From: CAG-390 sp051867815
GTDB lineage: Bacteria > Bacillota > Clostridia > Oscillospirales > CAG-272
Length of the DNA stretch: 12,795 nucleotides
Direction of reading: 5' to 3'
Assembly (NCBI GenBank): GCA_051867815.1
Contig: JBJDZD010000058.1
Span: 1-12,795 of the forward strand
Shown here piece after piece: positions 5,128 to 12,795 of the stretch. The position numbers and the translations under genes are program-made. The notes beneath the pieces were generated by a model. It searched no databases and was not told where the DNA came from. It saw only the letters and a list, made by a program, of their open reading frames with translations. The number at the start of each line of letters is the position of its first letter. Within the stretch, counting starts at the first letter, position 1.

Positions 5128-5919
5128 ATGAATTACATATTCTATTCCGTTATCTGCCTTATAGCAACTACGCTCGGTGCGATCTCCGGCATAGGCGGAG
5201 GGGTAATTATCAAGCCAGTCCTCGATGCCACCGCCGATCTAACCGTATCGCAAATCAGCTTTTTGTCGGGCTGCAGTGTACTTGCAATGAGCATGGTATC
5301 ACTTCTCTCCTCTCGCGGAGGCGAGGCAAAGATAGACTCCAAAAGAACCACTCCGCTTGCAATCGGCTCCGCCTTAGGCGGCGTACTCGGAAAGCTGATT
5401 TTCGACGTAATTAAAAACGCCGCCGACAGCGACGGATTGGTTGGAAGTGCGCAAAGCGTTATCATGATACTGCTGACCGGCGGTGTTTTGATTTACGTAC
5501 TTAACAAAGAGCGGATAAAGGCCAATGATGTCAAGTCGGTTGTTGTCTGTCTCTGCATTGGCTTGGTGCTCGGTATTCTCTCTTCCTTTCTCGGCATCGG
5601 CGGAGGGCCTATCAATCTTGCGGTTCTTTATTTCTTCTTCTCGATGAATACCAAAACAGCGGCGCTCAATTCCATCTACATGATCTTTTTCGCGCAGACT
5701 GCCAGCCTGATATTTTCTATTGCTTCATCCTCAATTCCCGAAACGGATTATATCGCCTTGGCGGTAATGATTGTATCGGGCATCATCGGTGGCTTCGTCG
5801 GCAGAAGGATCAATAAAAAGATGTCAAGCAAAGCGGTTGACATCCTCTTTTGCTGTATGCTGGTTGCCATTATCGGCATAAGCGTTTATAACCTCACAAA
5901 ATACATTTCCTTGATTTAA
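5128..5919 (+). CDS. TauE/SafE-family membrane permease
   Basis: A 263-residue integral membrane protein of the TauE/SafE (sulfite exporter) superfamily, whose members export or import small organic or sulfur-containing anions. The diagnostic internal duplication is clear: GIGGG followed by a hydrophobic run at residues 21-25, and again at 156-160. About eight hydrophobic segments cover most of the length, as expected. AAGGGA precedes the ATG. proB begins 10 nt after the stop with no terminator or promoter between, so this gene leads the proline operon. The substrate cannot be read from the sequence. Its place suggests, but does not show, a link to glutamate or proline metabolism or to a sulfur compound. 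Confidence 0.9.
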   Translation: MNYIFYSVICLIATTLGAISGIGGGVIIKPVLDATADLTVSQISFLSGCSVLAMSMVSLLSSRGGEAKIDSKRTTPLAIGSALGGVLGKLIFDVIKNAADSDGLVGSAQSVIMILLTGGVLIYVLNKERIKANDVKSVVVCLCIGLVLGILSSFLGIGGGPINLAVLYFFFSMNTKTAALNSIYMIFFAQTASLIFSIASSSIPETDYIALAVMIVSGIIGGFVGRRINKKMSSKAVDILFCCMLVAIIGISVYNLTKYISLI

Positions 5920-5929
5920 GGAGCAAGAC

Positions 5930-6700
5930 ATGAGAATCGTTATAAAAATCGGAACGTCCACCCTCGCGCATCCCTCCGGAGAGCTAAACATCAGGCGCAC
6001 TGAAGAGCTTTGCAAGATCATAAGCGATATAAAAAACTCCGGTCACGAGGTGATTATCGTATCAAGCGGTGCAATTGGCATGGGTGCGGCAAAGCTTTCG
6101 CTTCAAGGCAGACCGCAAGATATTGCCACAAAGCAGGCGGCCGCAGCAGTCGGTCAATGCGAGCTGATGTACAGATATGACAAGCTCTTCGCCGAGTATC
6201 ACCACAACGTAGCGCAGATACTTCTAACCGGCTCAGATCTCCAGCACGAGGACAGGCATCAAAACTTTATTAACACCATCAGCCGCCTCTTGGAGCTTAA
6301 GGCCTTGCCCATCATCAACGAAAACGACACCATAGCGACCGATGAGATAAAGGTTGGTGACAACGATACACTCTCCGCTCTCGTTAGCGTAAGCGTTTCC
6401 GCTGATATGCTGATACTTCTTTCAGACATTGACGGTCTGTTTACAGCTGATCCGCATAAGGATCCGGACGCCAAGCTTATTTGTGAGATAAATGAGCTTA
6501 ACGACGATGTTCTTGCGCTTGCCGGTGATTCTTCTTCCGGTCTCGGCACCGGCGGAATGCGAACCAAGCTTGCGGCTGCCGATATTTGCATGAAGGGCGG
6601 CTGCGATATGATAATTGCCAACGGAGCATGCCCGGGCATACTCTACGACATAGTAAACAATTCATCCGATAACTGCACACGTTTTATTTCAAGAAAATGA
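5930..6700 (+). CDS. proB: Glutamate 5-kinase, without PUA domain
   Basis: First step of proline synthesis: ATP-dependent phosphorylation of glutamate to glutamyl 5-phosphate. The 256-residue protein is a complete amino-acid-kinase domain, with KIGTST at 6-11, SSGAIGMG at 45-52, the glutamate-binding NENDT at 130-134, GDNDTLSA at 143-150 and the ATP-site GTGGMRTK at 206-213. It stops there, so the C-terminal PUA domain of about 100 residues found in the E. coli enzyme is absent. Single-domain forms are known in other bacteria. AAGGAG lies before the ATG. The stop overlaps the start of proA (ATGA at 6697-6700), which points to translational coupling. Confidence 0.97.
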   Translation: MRIVIKIGTSTLAHPSGELNIRRTEELCKIISDIKNSGHEVIIVSSGAIGMGAAKLSLQGRPQDIATKQAAAAVGQCELMYRYDKLFAEYHHNVAQILLTGSDLQHEDRHQNFINTISRLLELKALPIINENDTIATDEIKVGDNDTLSALVSVSVSADMLILLSDIDGLFTADPHKDPDAKLICEINELNDDVLALAGDSSSGLGTGGMRTKLAAADICMKGGCDMIIANGACPGILYDIVNNSSDNCTRFISRK

Positions 6701-7941
6701 AAACTACGATAGAAATACTTAAGAACGCCAAGAGCGCATCAACAGAGCTTGCGCTTCTCTCAACAAAAAACAAAAATCAAGCTCTTTTATGCATGGCAAC
6801 TGCAATTGAGGGCGCTACCTCGGAAATCCTTTCGGCAAACGCGCTTGATGTTGAATCTTCCGGGGAAGCTCTATCCGAGGTTATGATTGACCGATTGATT
6901 CTTACCGAGGCGCGCATCAAGGCAATGGCGGATGGCATTCGAAATGTAGCAAAACTCCCAGACCCGATAGGCGAACAAATATCCCAAAAAACGCTTGAAA
7001 ACGGATTGACCATCGAAAAAGTCAGAGTTCCGCTGGGCGTTATCGGCATTATTTACGAGAGCCGACCAAACGTCACCTCCGATGCCGCCGCGCTATGCTT
7101 CAAAAGCGGTAACGCATGTGTTCTGAAATGCGGAAAAGAAGCGCACAGAACCTCAACAGCAATCATTAAAGCCATTAAAACCGCAATTAAACCGTTTTGC
7201 TCCGAGGATGCCGTCAACATTCTTGAGGATAACAGCCGTACTGCGGCAAACGAGCTGATGAACGCCGTTGACTACATTGACGTTCTTATTCCGCGCGGAG
7301 GTGCCGGGCTTATTCGTTCATGCGTTGAAAACGCAAAAGTACCGTGCATTAAAACGGGTACGGGTATTTGTCATATTTACGTTGACAAGAATGCTGATTT
7401 TGATAAGGCTCTTAACATCATTGAGAATGCAAAGATGCAAAGACCTTCTGTTTGTAACGCTGCTGAGGTCTGCTTGGTACACAAGGATACTGCAAATGAT
7501 TTTTTGCCGCTTCTTGCAAAGCGTCTCACCTCAAACTCCGTGCATCCCGCAGAGTTGAGGTTGGATGCGATAGCGGCGACCGTCATCGACGGCACACCTG
7601 CCGGTGAGAACGATTTTGACACGGAATTTCTTGATTATATTCTTGCTGTTAAAGTGGTCGATTCCCTAGACGATGCGATATCCCATATCTCCAAGCACTC
7701 AACACAGCACAGCGAGGCAATTATAACGGAAAGCATTGATGCGGCAGAGCGATTCCTCAATGAGATCGACAGCACATCCGTATATTGGAATGCATCGACA
7801 CGTTTTACCGACGGTGGTGAATTCGGGCTTGGTTGTGAGATCGGCATCTCCACGCAAAAGCTTCACGCGCGTGGCCCGATGGGACTGGAAGAGCTGACTT
7901 CATACAAATATAAGATCCGAGGCAACGGTCAAATCAGATAA
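6697..7941 (+). CDS. proA: Gamma-glutamyl phosphate reductase
   Basis: Second step of proline synthesis: NADPH-dependent reduction of glutamyl 5-phosphate to glutamate semialdehyde, which cyclises to pyrroline-5-carboxylate. The 414-residue protein has the aldehyde-dehydrogenase-like fold features of ProA: VPLGVIGIIYESRPNVT near 110-126, the catalytic Cys253 in QRPSVCNAAE, and the C-terminal GPMGLEELTSYKYKIRG signature. Length matches the family. It begins inside the stop of proB (ATGA), so ribosomes probably reinitiate. The region before it has no strong ribosome binding site of its own. proC follows after 10 nt. Confidence 0.98.
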   Translation: MKTTIEILKNAKSASTELALLSTKNKNQALLCMATAIEGATSEILSANALDVESSGEALSEVMIDRLILTEARIKAMADGIRNVAKLPDPIGEQISQKTLENGLTIEKVRVPLGVIGIIYESRPNVTSDAAALCFKSGNACVLKCGKEAHRTSTAIIKAIKTAIKPFCSEDAVNILEDNSRTAANELMNAVDYIDVLIPRGGAGLIRSCVENAKVPCIKTGTGICHIYVDKNADFDKALNIIENAKMQRPSVCNAAEVCLVHKDTANDFLPLLAKRLTSNSVHPAELRLDAIAATVIDGTPAGENDFDTEFLDYILAVKVVDSLDDAISHISKHSTQHSEAIITESIDAAERFLNEIDSTSVYWNASTRFTDGGEFGLGCEIGISTQKLHARGPMGLEELTSYKYKIRGNGQIR

Positions 7942-7951
7942 GGAGAAGGAA

Positions 7952-8749
7952 ATGAAATACAAGGCAGGATTTATCGGTTGCGGTAATATGGGCGGAGCGC
8001 TTGCACGCGCCGCCGCAAGATCTGTAGGCGGAAGCAGTATTGCCGTTTGTGATCACAATTATGACAAGGTTGCTCTTCTCTGCTCCGAGTGCGGCACGAC
8101 AGCGCTGGATTTTGAAAGCATTTGGAGTGAATGCGATTTTGTTTTTCTCGGCATGAAGCCGCAGAAAATCAAATCGTCGCTGGACGCGCATATTGAATTG
8201 ATAAACAAAAGTAACTGCGTCATTGTAACGATGGCGGCAGGGACCGAAATATCTTTTTACGAACGCTATCTCGGCATTAACCGCCCCATCATTCGAATAA
8301 TGCCCAACACCCCCTGCAGTATCGGATCGGGCATGATACAATACGCATGCTCCGAGGACGTGAGCGAGGACAACGAAAAGTGCTTTTGCGAGATCATGAC
8401 TTGTGCCGGTGTTCTTGACAAAATCAGCGAGGGGCTGATTGACGCCGCAAGTGCCGTATCGGGTTGCGGACCTGCTTTTGCCTTTATTTTTGCCGAGGCA
8501 CTTGCGGATGCAGGCGTTGAATGCGGTCTGCCGAGAGAAAAAGCACTTCTTTACGCCGCCCAGATGCTCAAAGGAAGCGCAGAATTGATCCTTGCAAACG
8601 GCAATCCCGGCAAGCTCAAGGACAGCGTATGCAGCCCGGGCGGAACGACGATCGCCGGCGTTCACGCCCTCGAAGAATCCGCATTCAGGGCAGCCGCGAT
8701 GAACGCGGTCACAGCCGCATATCGGCGTACGCTTGAACTCAAAAAATAA
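7952..8749 (+). CDS. proC: Pyrroline-5-carboxylate reductase
   Basis: Last step of proline synthesis: NAD(P)H-dependent reduction of pyrroline-5-carboxylate to proline. The 265-residue protein has an N-terminal Rossmann fold with GCGNMGG at 9-15, the IIRIMPNTPC stretch near 110-120, and the all-helical dimer domain with GCGPAFAFIFAEALADAG and the SPGGTTIAGVHALE signature near the end. Length is normal. AAGGAG precedes the ATG and proA ends 10 nt upstream. It closes the permease-proB-proA-proC transcript, and its stop lies in the left arm of the shared terminator. Confidence 0.98.
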   Translation: MKYKAGFIGCGNMGGALARAAARSVGGSSIAVCDHNYDKVALLCSECGTTALDFESIWSECDFVFLGMKPQKIKSSLDAHIELINKSNCVIVTMAAGTEISFYERYLGINRPIIRIMPNTPCSIGSGMIQYACSEDVSEDNEKCFCEIMTCAGVLDKISEGLIDAASAVSGCGPAFAFIFAEALADAGVECGLPREKALLYAAQMLKGSAELILANGNPGKLKDSVCSPGGTTIAGVHALEESAFRAAAMNAVTAAYRRTLELKK

Positions 8750-8790
8750 ATAAAAATGCTTCCGACTTTCGGCCGGAAGCATTTTTATTT
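8748..8790. terminator. Bidirectional terminator between proC and lysA
   Basis: A 17-bp perfect stem (left arm 8748-8764, right arm 8774-8790) with a TGCTTCCG/CGGAAGCA core. A-rich sequence on the left and T-rich on the right of the core give a T-run in both directions. It overlaps the stop codons of both convergent genes. Confidence 0.92.
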
Positions 8791-10114
8791 ATTTGTCGTG
8801 TGAGATCAGATCTGCATAAGATTCGCGCCTTACGGCTACATATTCCTTATCCTTGCCGACAATGACTATCGGAGGGCGAGGAATACGGTTATAATTGGAT
8901 GCCATGGAATAATTATAAGCACCGGTCGTGGCAACTGCGAGGATGTCGCCGCGTACGGGCTTTGGTATGTTGACATTCTCCTGGATAAGATCGCCGCTTT
9001 CGCAACATCTGCCTGCAATAGTGCAGTTGAAGTCCGCCTCGTCAAGCGCTTTGTTGGCGAGCGCAACGGTATAGGCGGAGCCGTACAAGGCATACCGGGG
9101 GTTATCGGTCATACCGCCGTCAATTGAAACGTAATTTCTGAAACCTTCGATTTCCTTGATCGCACCAACGGTGTAAAGCGTCATGCCTGCCGCCGCAACG
9201 ATGCTTCTGCCCGGCTCCATGAAAATATGGGGACGTTTGATTTCAAGACGCTTGCATTCATCCTTAATTATCTTACCGATTGCAAGTATATTCGCACGGT
9301 AATCAATTGCAGGATCATTCGCAGTATATCGAACGCCCATACCGCCGCCGAGGTTAAGATATCTTGCAGTATAGCCGAGCGAATGCTTGATATCTGCAAT
9401 GTACTTCAGCATGATTCTTGCGGCGTCACAGAAAGGCTCAATGTCAAATATCTGAGAACCGATATGGCAATGGAAGCCGGCAAGGTCTATGTTCTTAAGG
9501 CTCAAAGCGTATGCAGTAAGCTCCTCGGCTTGATGCGTTTCGATTGCGGCACCAAATTTGCTGTCAACCTTGCCAGTACTGATCTTGGCGTGAGTGTGAG
9601 GGTCGATGCCGGGCGTGATGCGAAGCATAATGCGCTGGCGAATGCCTGCTTTTTTGGCAAACTTGTTGATTGCGGTCAATTCTTCCTTATTATCGCAAAC
9701 AAAGCAACCGACGTTATGAGAAATGGCAAAAACGATATCATCATCCGTCTTGTTGTTGCCGTGGAAAAGGATGTTTTCGGAGGGAAAGCCCGCTTTAATT
9801 GCCGTAAACAGCTCACCGGGAGACGCAACGTCAACGCCGATATGCTCGGATTCGATTATACCGTAGATTTTCTTAAAGCAAAGCGATTTGCTTGCAAAGA
9901 GGGGCATTGAATAGCTGTCAAACGCTTCACGCATTGCCTCGGCATAGGTACAGCACATATTACGGATATAGTCCTCGTCTATAAGATAGAGCGGTGTTCC
10001 GTATTTCTTGGCAAGCTCAACGGTATCGTGGCCTGCAAAGGTCAAGCGGCCTTTCAAACAGTCTATGCCGATGTTGCCGCAAAGTGTGGTAATGTCTTTT
10101 CTTTCGGTAATCAT
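8789..10114 (-). CDS. lysA: Diaminopimelate decarboxylase
   Basis: Pyridoxal-phosphate enzyme that decarboxylates meso-diaminopimelate to L-lysine, the last step of lysine synthesis. The 441-residue protein is a fold-type III decarboxylase: the cofactor lysine is Lys76 in FASKS, followed by FHCHIGSQI, the glycine loop LNLGGGMG, EPGRSIVAAAG, and RCCESGD (369-375) with the active-site Cys371 from the partner subunit. The ATG at 10114 is separated by one base from the stop of the upstream GtaA-like gene (TAA-A-ATG on the minus strand). The only purine-rich site (AAGGGA) is far upstream, so translational coupling is likely. No promoter of its own is seen. Related decarboxylases for other substrates exist, but the motifs fit LysA. 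Confidence 0.95.
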   Translation of the reverse strand: MITERKDITTLCGNIGIDCLKGRLTFAGHDTVELAKKYGTPLYLIDEDYIRNMCCTYAEAMREAFDSYSMPLFASKSLCFKKIYGIIESEHIGVDVASPGELFTAIKAGFPSENILFHGNNKTDDDIVFAISHNVGCFVCDNKEELTAINKFAKKAGIRQRIMLRITPGIDPHTHAKISTGKVDSKFGAAIETHQAEELTAYALSLKNIDLAGFHCHIGSQIFDIEPFCDAARIMLKYIADIKHSLGYTARYLNLGGGMGVRYTANDPAIDYRANILAIGKIIKDECKRLEIKRPHIFMEPGRSIVAAAGMTLYTVGAIKEIEGFRNYVSIDGGMTDNPRYALYGSAYTVALANKALDEADFNCTIAGRCCESGDLIQENVNIPKPVRGDILAVATTGAYNYSMASNYNRIPRPPIVIVGKDKEYVAVRRESYADLISHDK

Positions 10115-10115
10115 T

Positions 10116-12038
10116 TTATAATTTCATTATTCCCTTATATTCAAGGAGCTTGATGTAGTGACCTCCTACAACCGTACGGTTGCGGAAGCTTTTTTCAATA
10201 TTTTCGGATTTGCTGATATAGTTTTTGTGCTGGCCGGTAACGGTGTAATACCAGTCGGTAGCCGGCACTCTGGTGAGCATAGAGTTATATGCTTCCCAAA
10301 GAGGAGCAACCATTTCCTCAAACGTGTCTCTGTTATCCGCAAGAGTTGCGGTCCAGATGAGCCAGTCGCTCTTGGAGTAGGGCTTGCGATTGTCAAGCGG
10401 CAGACCGTAGGGATGGCTGCGCTTCTTATAGCTTGCAACTTCGGATTCAATTACGTTCTTGGGCATGATATCCGTGCCGAGGAGCTTATCCCATACGATA
10501 TTGTACTTCATGCTGAACGTACCGGGCTTGTCGAACGCGAGGCGATAGCTTCCGTCACCGTTCGATGCGCGCTTGGACCAGTCAAGTGCCATGTCGCGAG
10601 CCATGGAAATATACTTCCTGCGAGCGCGCTTATCTCCAAGCATGCCCTTGATAATACCGTAACCGGCAATACCCATTATAGCCTTAAGGGTGAGATTGCA
10701 GTTATGAGCAAGGTGACCTGCAAAGTCATCGGTACAGAGCTGATTTTCGGGGTCTCTGCCGTTATCAATGAGATATTTGACCCACTGATCGAGAAAATCC
10801 ATATGCCGTGCGGCAAAAGAGGGATCCTTTGTCGCAACTGCAACTGCCATTTCCATTATGAGCATATTGCCGCATTCTTCAACGGGCATCTGCTTTTCAA
10901 GCCTGTTCCCACCGTAAACCTGGCCGTTAAGGTGTGGATAGCATCCGGCGTCGTGAGGTGCAAAGTCATACTTCCACTCCTCGGAACCGGCATAACGGTA
11001 AATGGGACGCATCATTCCCTTTACAAGCTCGGGGTTATAAATGAGGAACAGAGGAATCGAAGGATAGCTTACGTCGACGGTTGCGGCGCATCCGTTTGAG
11101 AAACACTCCTTGGAAAGGAAAAGAACCTCGCCGTTCTCATCAAAAACGAGCTTGTGAGCCGCAACGGCCTGCCTGAACGAAAGCTCGCATATCTCCGCGT
11201 ACTTCTCTCCTCCTGCACGAACCGCATCGCAGAAAAGCTTCTCGCCAATCTGAGAGCACTTGCGCATCACGTGCTTATAATCACCGTGCGCTTTGAGGAT
11301 TTCATCGGTAATGAGCGCTCCGTCCTTGTTCCAATAAGACTTGAGGTTCTTTCCGAAGTACTCAATGCTCTCAATATCATCATAAGCAAAAGTGAATACG
11401 GAGCTTGACTTGATGTCAGCGTTGATTCCGACAAAACTCATTCCGTCATCGTCTTTTCGAGCATAAGTCTTGCCGATGCCCGTGAGGTAGAAATATCCCC
11501 ACTCGATTCTGAGGTCGTCGCCCGCTCTCGAAAGTATCTTCTGATCAGCAGTTCCCATCTTTACGGACGAGTACTTTCCGAATTCAAGATGCTCAACAAC
11601 GACATCGGAGTCGCCCTTGAGATTCATGCAGATTTCCTCGGACATTTCAATCCTGAGGTAAACCTCATGCCTTCCGCCGTCCTCGGACTCCTTGATCACC
11701 TCAAGGTAGCTGACGGGTCTTGAAAGCATATAAAGGTCGTCGGGAATGACGGGAGAGGTAAAGATCAAGGTAAGCTTAACGCCGTCTTGATTATATGTAT
11801 ATGTGGTGGAAAAAGCGGAGCAATCCGCCGTAACATTCTCGATGGCGGGAACGCTGTCTTTTCCGTAAGCACCCACAAGGCGATAGCTTTTGCCGTCTAT
11901 ATCGGCGATAATCGAAAGTGTGTTGGGTCTGCCCGTCCAATGCTCTGTATCGGTATCGGATGGCTTGTCAGCAGGCGACCAAACGCTGAAATACGGGTCA
12001 ATGGTGATAAGGGGATACGCAGGCGCACGAAGTCTCAT
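10116..12038 (-). CDS. GtaA-like (glutaminase A family, DUF4965/DUF1793) protein
   Basis: A 640-residue protein of the family that includes fungal glutaminase A. Order as I read it: an N-terminal APAYPLITIDPYFSVWSP signature (about 5-22), a beta-rich domain (about 60-290), then a helical barrel-like part with DDFAGHLAHN (437-446), YGLPLDNRKPYSKSDW (544-559) and VPATDWYYT (591-599), ending RTVVGGHYIKLL. Characterised fungal members hydrolyse glutamine to glutamate and ammonia. Most bacterial members are untested and some may act on other amides or on glycans. No signal peptide is visible, so it is probably cytoplasmic, unlike the secreted fungal enzymes. AAGGAG stands 8 nt before ATG 12038. 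A second ATG 4 nt upstream is in another frame. It is first gene of a unit with lysA. Confidence 0.88.
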   Translation of the reverse strand: MRLRAPAYPLITIDPYFSVWSPADKPSDTDTEHWTGRPNTLSIIADIDGKSYRLVGAYGKDSVPAIENVTADCSAFSTTYTYNQDGVKLTLIFTSPVIPDDLYMLSRPVSYLEVIKESEDGGRHEVYLRIEMSEEICMNLKGDSDVVVEHLEFGKYSSVKMGTADQKILSRAGDDLRIEWGYFYLTGIGKTYARKDDDGMSFVGINADIKSSSVFTFAYDDIESIEYFGKNLKSYWNKDGALITDEILKAHGDYKHVMRKCSQIGEKLFCDAVRAGGEKYAEICELSFRQAVAAHKLVFDENGEVLFLSKECFSNGCAATVDVSYPSIPLFLIYNPELVKGMMRPIYRYAGSEEWKYDFAPHDAGCYPHLNGQVYGGNRLEKQMPVEECGNMLIMEMAVAVATKDPSFAARHMDFLDQWVKYLIDNGRDPENQLCTDDFAGHLAHNCNLTLKAIMGIAGYGIIKGMLGDKRARRKYISMARDMALDWSKRASNGDGSYRLAFDKPGTFSMKYNIVWDKLLGTDIMPKNVIESEVASYKKRSHPYGLPLDNRKPYSKSDWLIWTATLADNRDTFEEMVAPLWEAYNSMLTRVPATDWYYTVTGQHKNYISKSENIEKSFRNRTVVGGHYIKLLEYKGIMKL

Positions 12039-12071
12039 TCATTTTTCTCCTTGGAAAATAATTACCCAATA

Positions 12072-12100
12072 ATTATAAACTAAAACCGTGAAAAAGTCAA
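12072..12100 (-). promoter_or_regulatory. SigA-like promoter for the GtaA-like gene and lysA
   Basis: On the minus strand, TTGACT (12095-12100), a 17-nt spacer and TATAAT (12072-12077). It lies 34 nt upstream of the gene start and just outside the 155-nt folded element, so that element is not part of this transcript if the promoter is used. Confidence 0.8.
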
Positions 12101-12108
12101 TACAAAAT

Positions 12109-12263
12109 ATAAAAATGCTCCGTTAGGTCTGCACTTGTTTTGGAAATATTCTGCTTCCGCTTGCGGAATGCGGCTGTTTAAGCCGCAAAGAATATTTCGG
12201 AGCGGCGTAAATGATATTTCGTTTACCGCTGAATTTGCAAGCCGTTCTGCGGAGCATTTTTAT
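12109..12263. repeat. 155-nt element of nested inverted repeats
   Basis: Outer arms are a perfect 14-bp inverted repeat: 12109-12122 with 12250-12263, core AAAAATGCTCCG. Inside, CTTGT (12134-12138) pairs with GCAAG (12237-12241). GAAATATTC (12143-12151) pairs with GAATATTTC (12190-12198) and encloses two hairpins, TTCCG/CGGAA (12155-12168) and GCGGCT/AGCCGC (12170-12186). GTAAA (12207-12211) pairs with TTTAC (12222-12226), extended by AGCG/CGCT. It therefore folds as a branched structure on either strand. It starts at the polA stop codon and ends just before the next promoter. It could be an elaborate polA terminator, a small non-autonomous mobile element or a structured RNA. Confidence 0.8.
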
Positions 12264-12795
12264 TAAGTTTCATACCATCTGTCGCCTATTGAAAGATCGA
12301 CTGTGAACGGTATTTGGAGGGACACGGCGTTTTCCATTTCTTCCTTGAGAATCGACGCAGCTTTGTCGACAAAGTCTTCGCGTGCTTCAATAATCAATTC
12401 GTCGTGTACTTGCAGTATCAGCTTCGCATCGATACCGGATTCCTTCAGTCTGCGATCCACCTTAAGCATTGCAATTTTTATGATATCCGCGGCAGTCCCC
12501 TGGATGGGACTGTTCATTGCAACACGCTCGCCGAATTTCCGCATGACGCCGTTTTTTGAAGTAATTTCGGGAATATAACGTTTTCTGCCGTACAGGGTAT
12601 CAACGGAGCCGTGTTCAGCCGCAAGCTTGACGATATCGTTTAAGTATCGACGTACACCCGGATAGGTTGCGAGGTATCCGTCGATGTATTCCTTTGCTTG
12701 TTTAACTGAAATATCAAGGTCTTGCGAAAGAGAGTATTCGCCGATTCCGTAAACGATTCCGAAGTTGACCGCTTTGGCGCGTTTTCTCAAAAGAG
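12263..12795 (-). CDS. polA: DNA polymerase I, C-terminal part (runs off the window)
   Basis: C-terminal 177 or so residues of a family A DNA polymerase, used for gap filling and primer removal at Okazaki fragments and in repair. The fragment opens with the O-helix motif RKRAKAVNFGIVYG, which binds incoming dNTPs, continues with NSPIQGTAADIIKIAM, and has the catalytic LQVHDEL motif near the end. The frame is open to the right edge. An apparent start TTG at 12788-12790 is only an internal leucine codon. The stop at 12263-12265 touches the right arm of the 155-nt element. Whether the exonuclease domains are present lies outside the window. Confidence 0.97.
   Translation of the reverse strand, partial: LLRKRAKAVNFGIVYGIGEYSLSQDLDISVKQAKEYIDGYLATYPGVRRYLNDIVKLAAEHGSVDTLYGRKRYIPEITSKNGVMRKFGERVAMNSPIQGTAADIIKIAMLKVDRRLKESGIDAKLILQVHDELIIEAREDFVDKAASILKEEMENAVSLQIPFTVDLSIGDRWYET

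Noticed and set aside
7934..8782. Minus-strand reading frame of 282 codons antisense to proC
   Set aside because: It overlaps a complete proC with all its motifs and reads through the terminator. Its composition looks like a shadow frame.
9227..9910. Plus-strand reading frame of 227 codons antisense to lysA
   Set aside because: It is a shadow of lysA, with no ribosome binding site and no recognisable motif.
10158..11099. Plus-strand reading frame of 313 codons antisense to the GtaA-like gene
   Set aside because: It is a shadow frame inside a gene with clear family signatures, and has no promoter or ribosome binding site.
1..12795. CRISPR array, toxin-antitoxin pair, phage genes or insertion-sequence transposase
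   Set aside because: No regularly spaced repeats, paired small toxin genes, phage structural motifs or transposase motifs were found on either strand.

Overview
The window reads as chromosomal DNA from a low-to-mid GC Gram-positive anaerobe, most likely a Clostridia-class Firmicute, possibly a gut Oscillospirales-type lineage. The pointers are strong AAGGAG-type ribosome binding sites, SigA-like promoters with 17-nt spacers, a full proBAC operon, an archaeal-type ApgM phosphoglycerate mutase and a degenerate group II intron end. The taxonomic placement is an inference from gene content. I could not run a search.

Layout from left to right. (1) 15-1890, minus strand: apgM followed after 10 nt by lepB (signal peptidase I), from a promoter at 1922-1950. 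(2) 2039-2845, plus strand: an unrecognised protein with a membrane segment at each end, divergent from apgM. (3) 2900-3325, minus strand: a small flavodoxin-like protein, with a terminator-like hairpin at its end and a promoter at 3390-3418. (4) 3326-3754: an AT-rich divergent intergenic region with two good promoters and several inverted repeats. (5) 3755-4676, plus strand: smpB and then ssrA (tmRNA, tag ANDNVALAA), the two partners of trans-translation, closed by a terminator. (6) 4677-5127: a gene-free stretch holding the 3' end (domains V and VI) of a group II intron, a second terminator, and a cluster of DnaA-box-like 9-mers beside AT-rich DNA. (7) 5128-8749, plus strand: a TauE/SafE-type permease followed by proB, proA and proC, tightly packed and ending in a bidirectional terminator shared with lysA. 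(8) 8789-12038, minus strand: a GtaA/DUF4965-family protein followed 1 nt later by lysA. (9) 12109-12263: a 155-nt element of nested inverted repeats. (10) 12263 to the right edge, minus strand: the C-terminal end of DNA polymerase I (polA).

How the genes work together. ProB, ProA and ProC make proline from glutamate in three steps, and the permease ahead of them probably shares their transcript. LysA makes lysine from meso-diaminopimelate and appears translationally coupled to the GtaA-like protein, a family whose characterised fungal members release glutamate from glutamine. SmpB and tmRNA rescue stalled ribosomes. Most of the window is ordinary core metabolism and housekeeping. The places worth a second look are mostly non-coding: the 155-nt folded element beside polA, the intron remnant and DnaA-box cluster downstream of ssrA, and the hairpin-rich region upstream of smpB. 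I found no clear undescribed multi-gene system.
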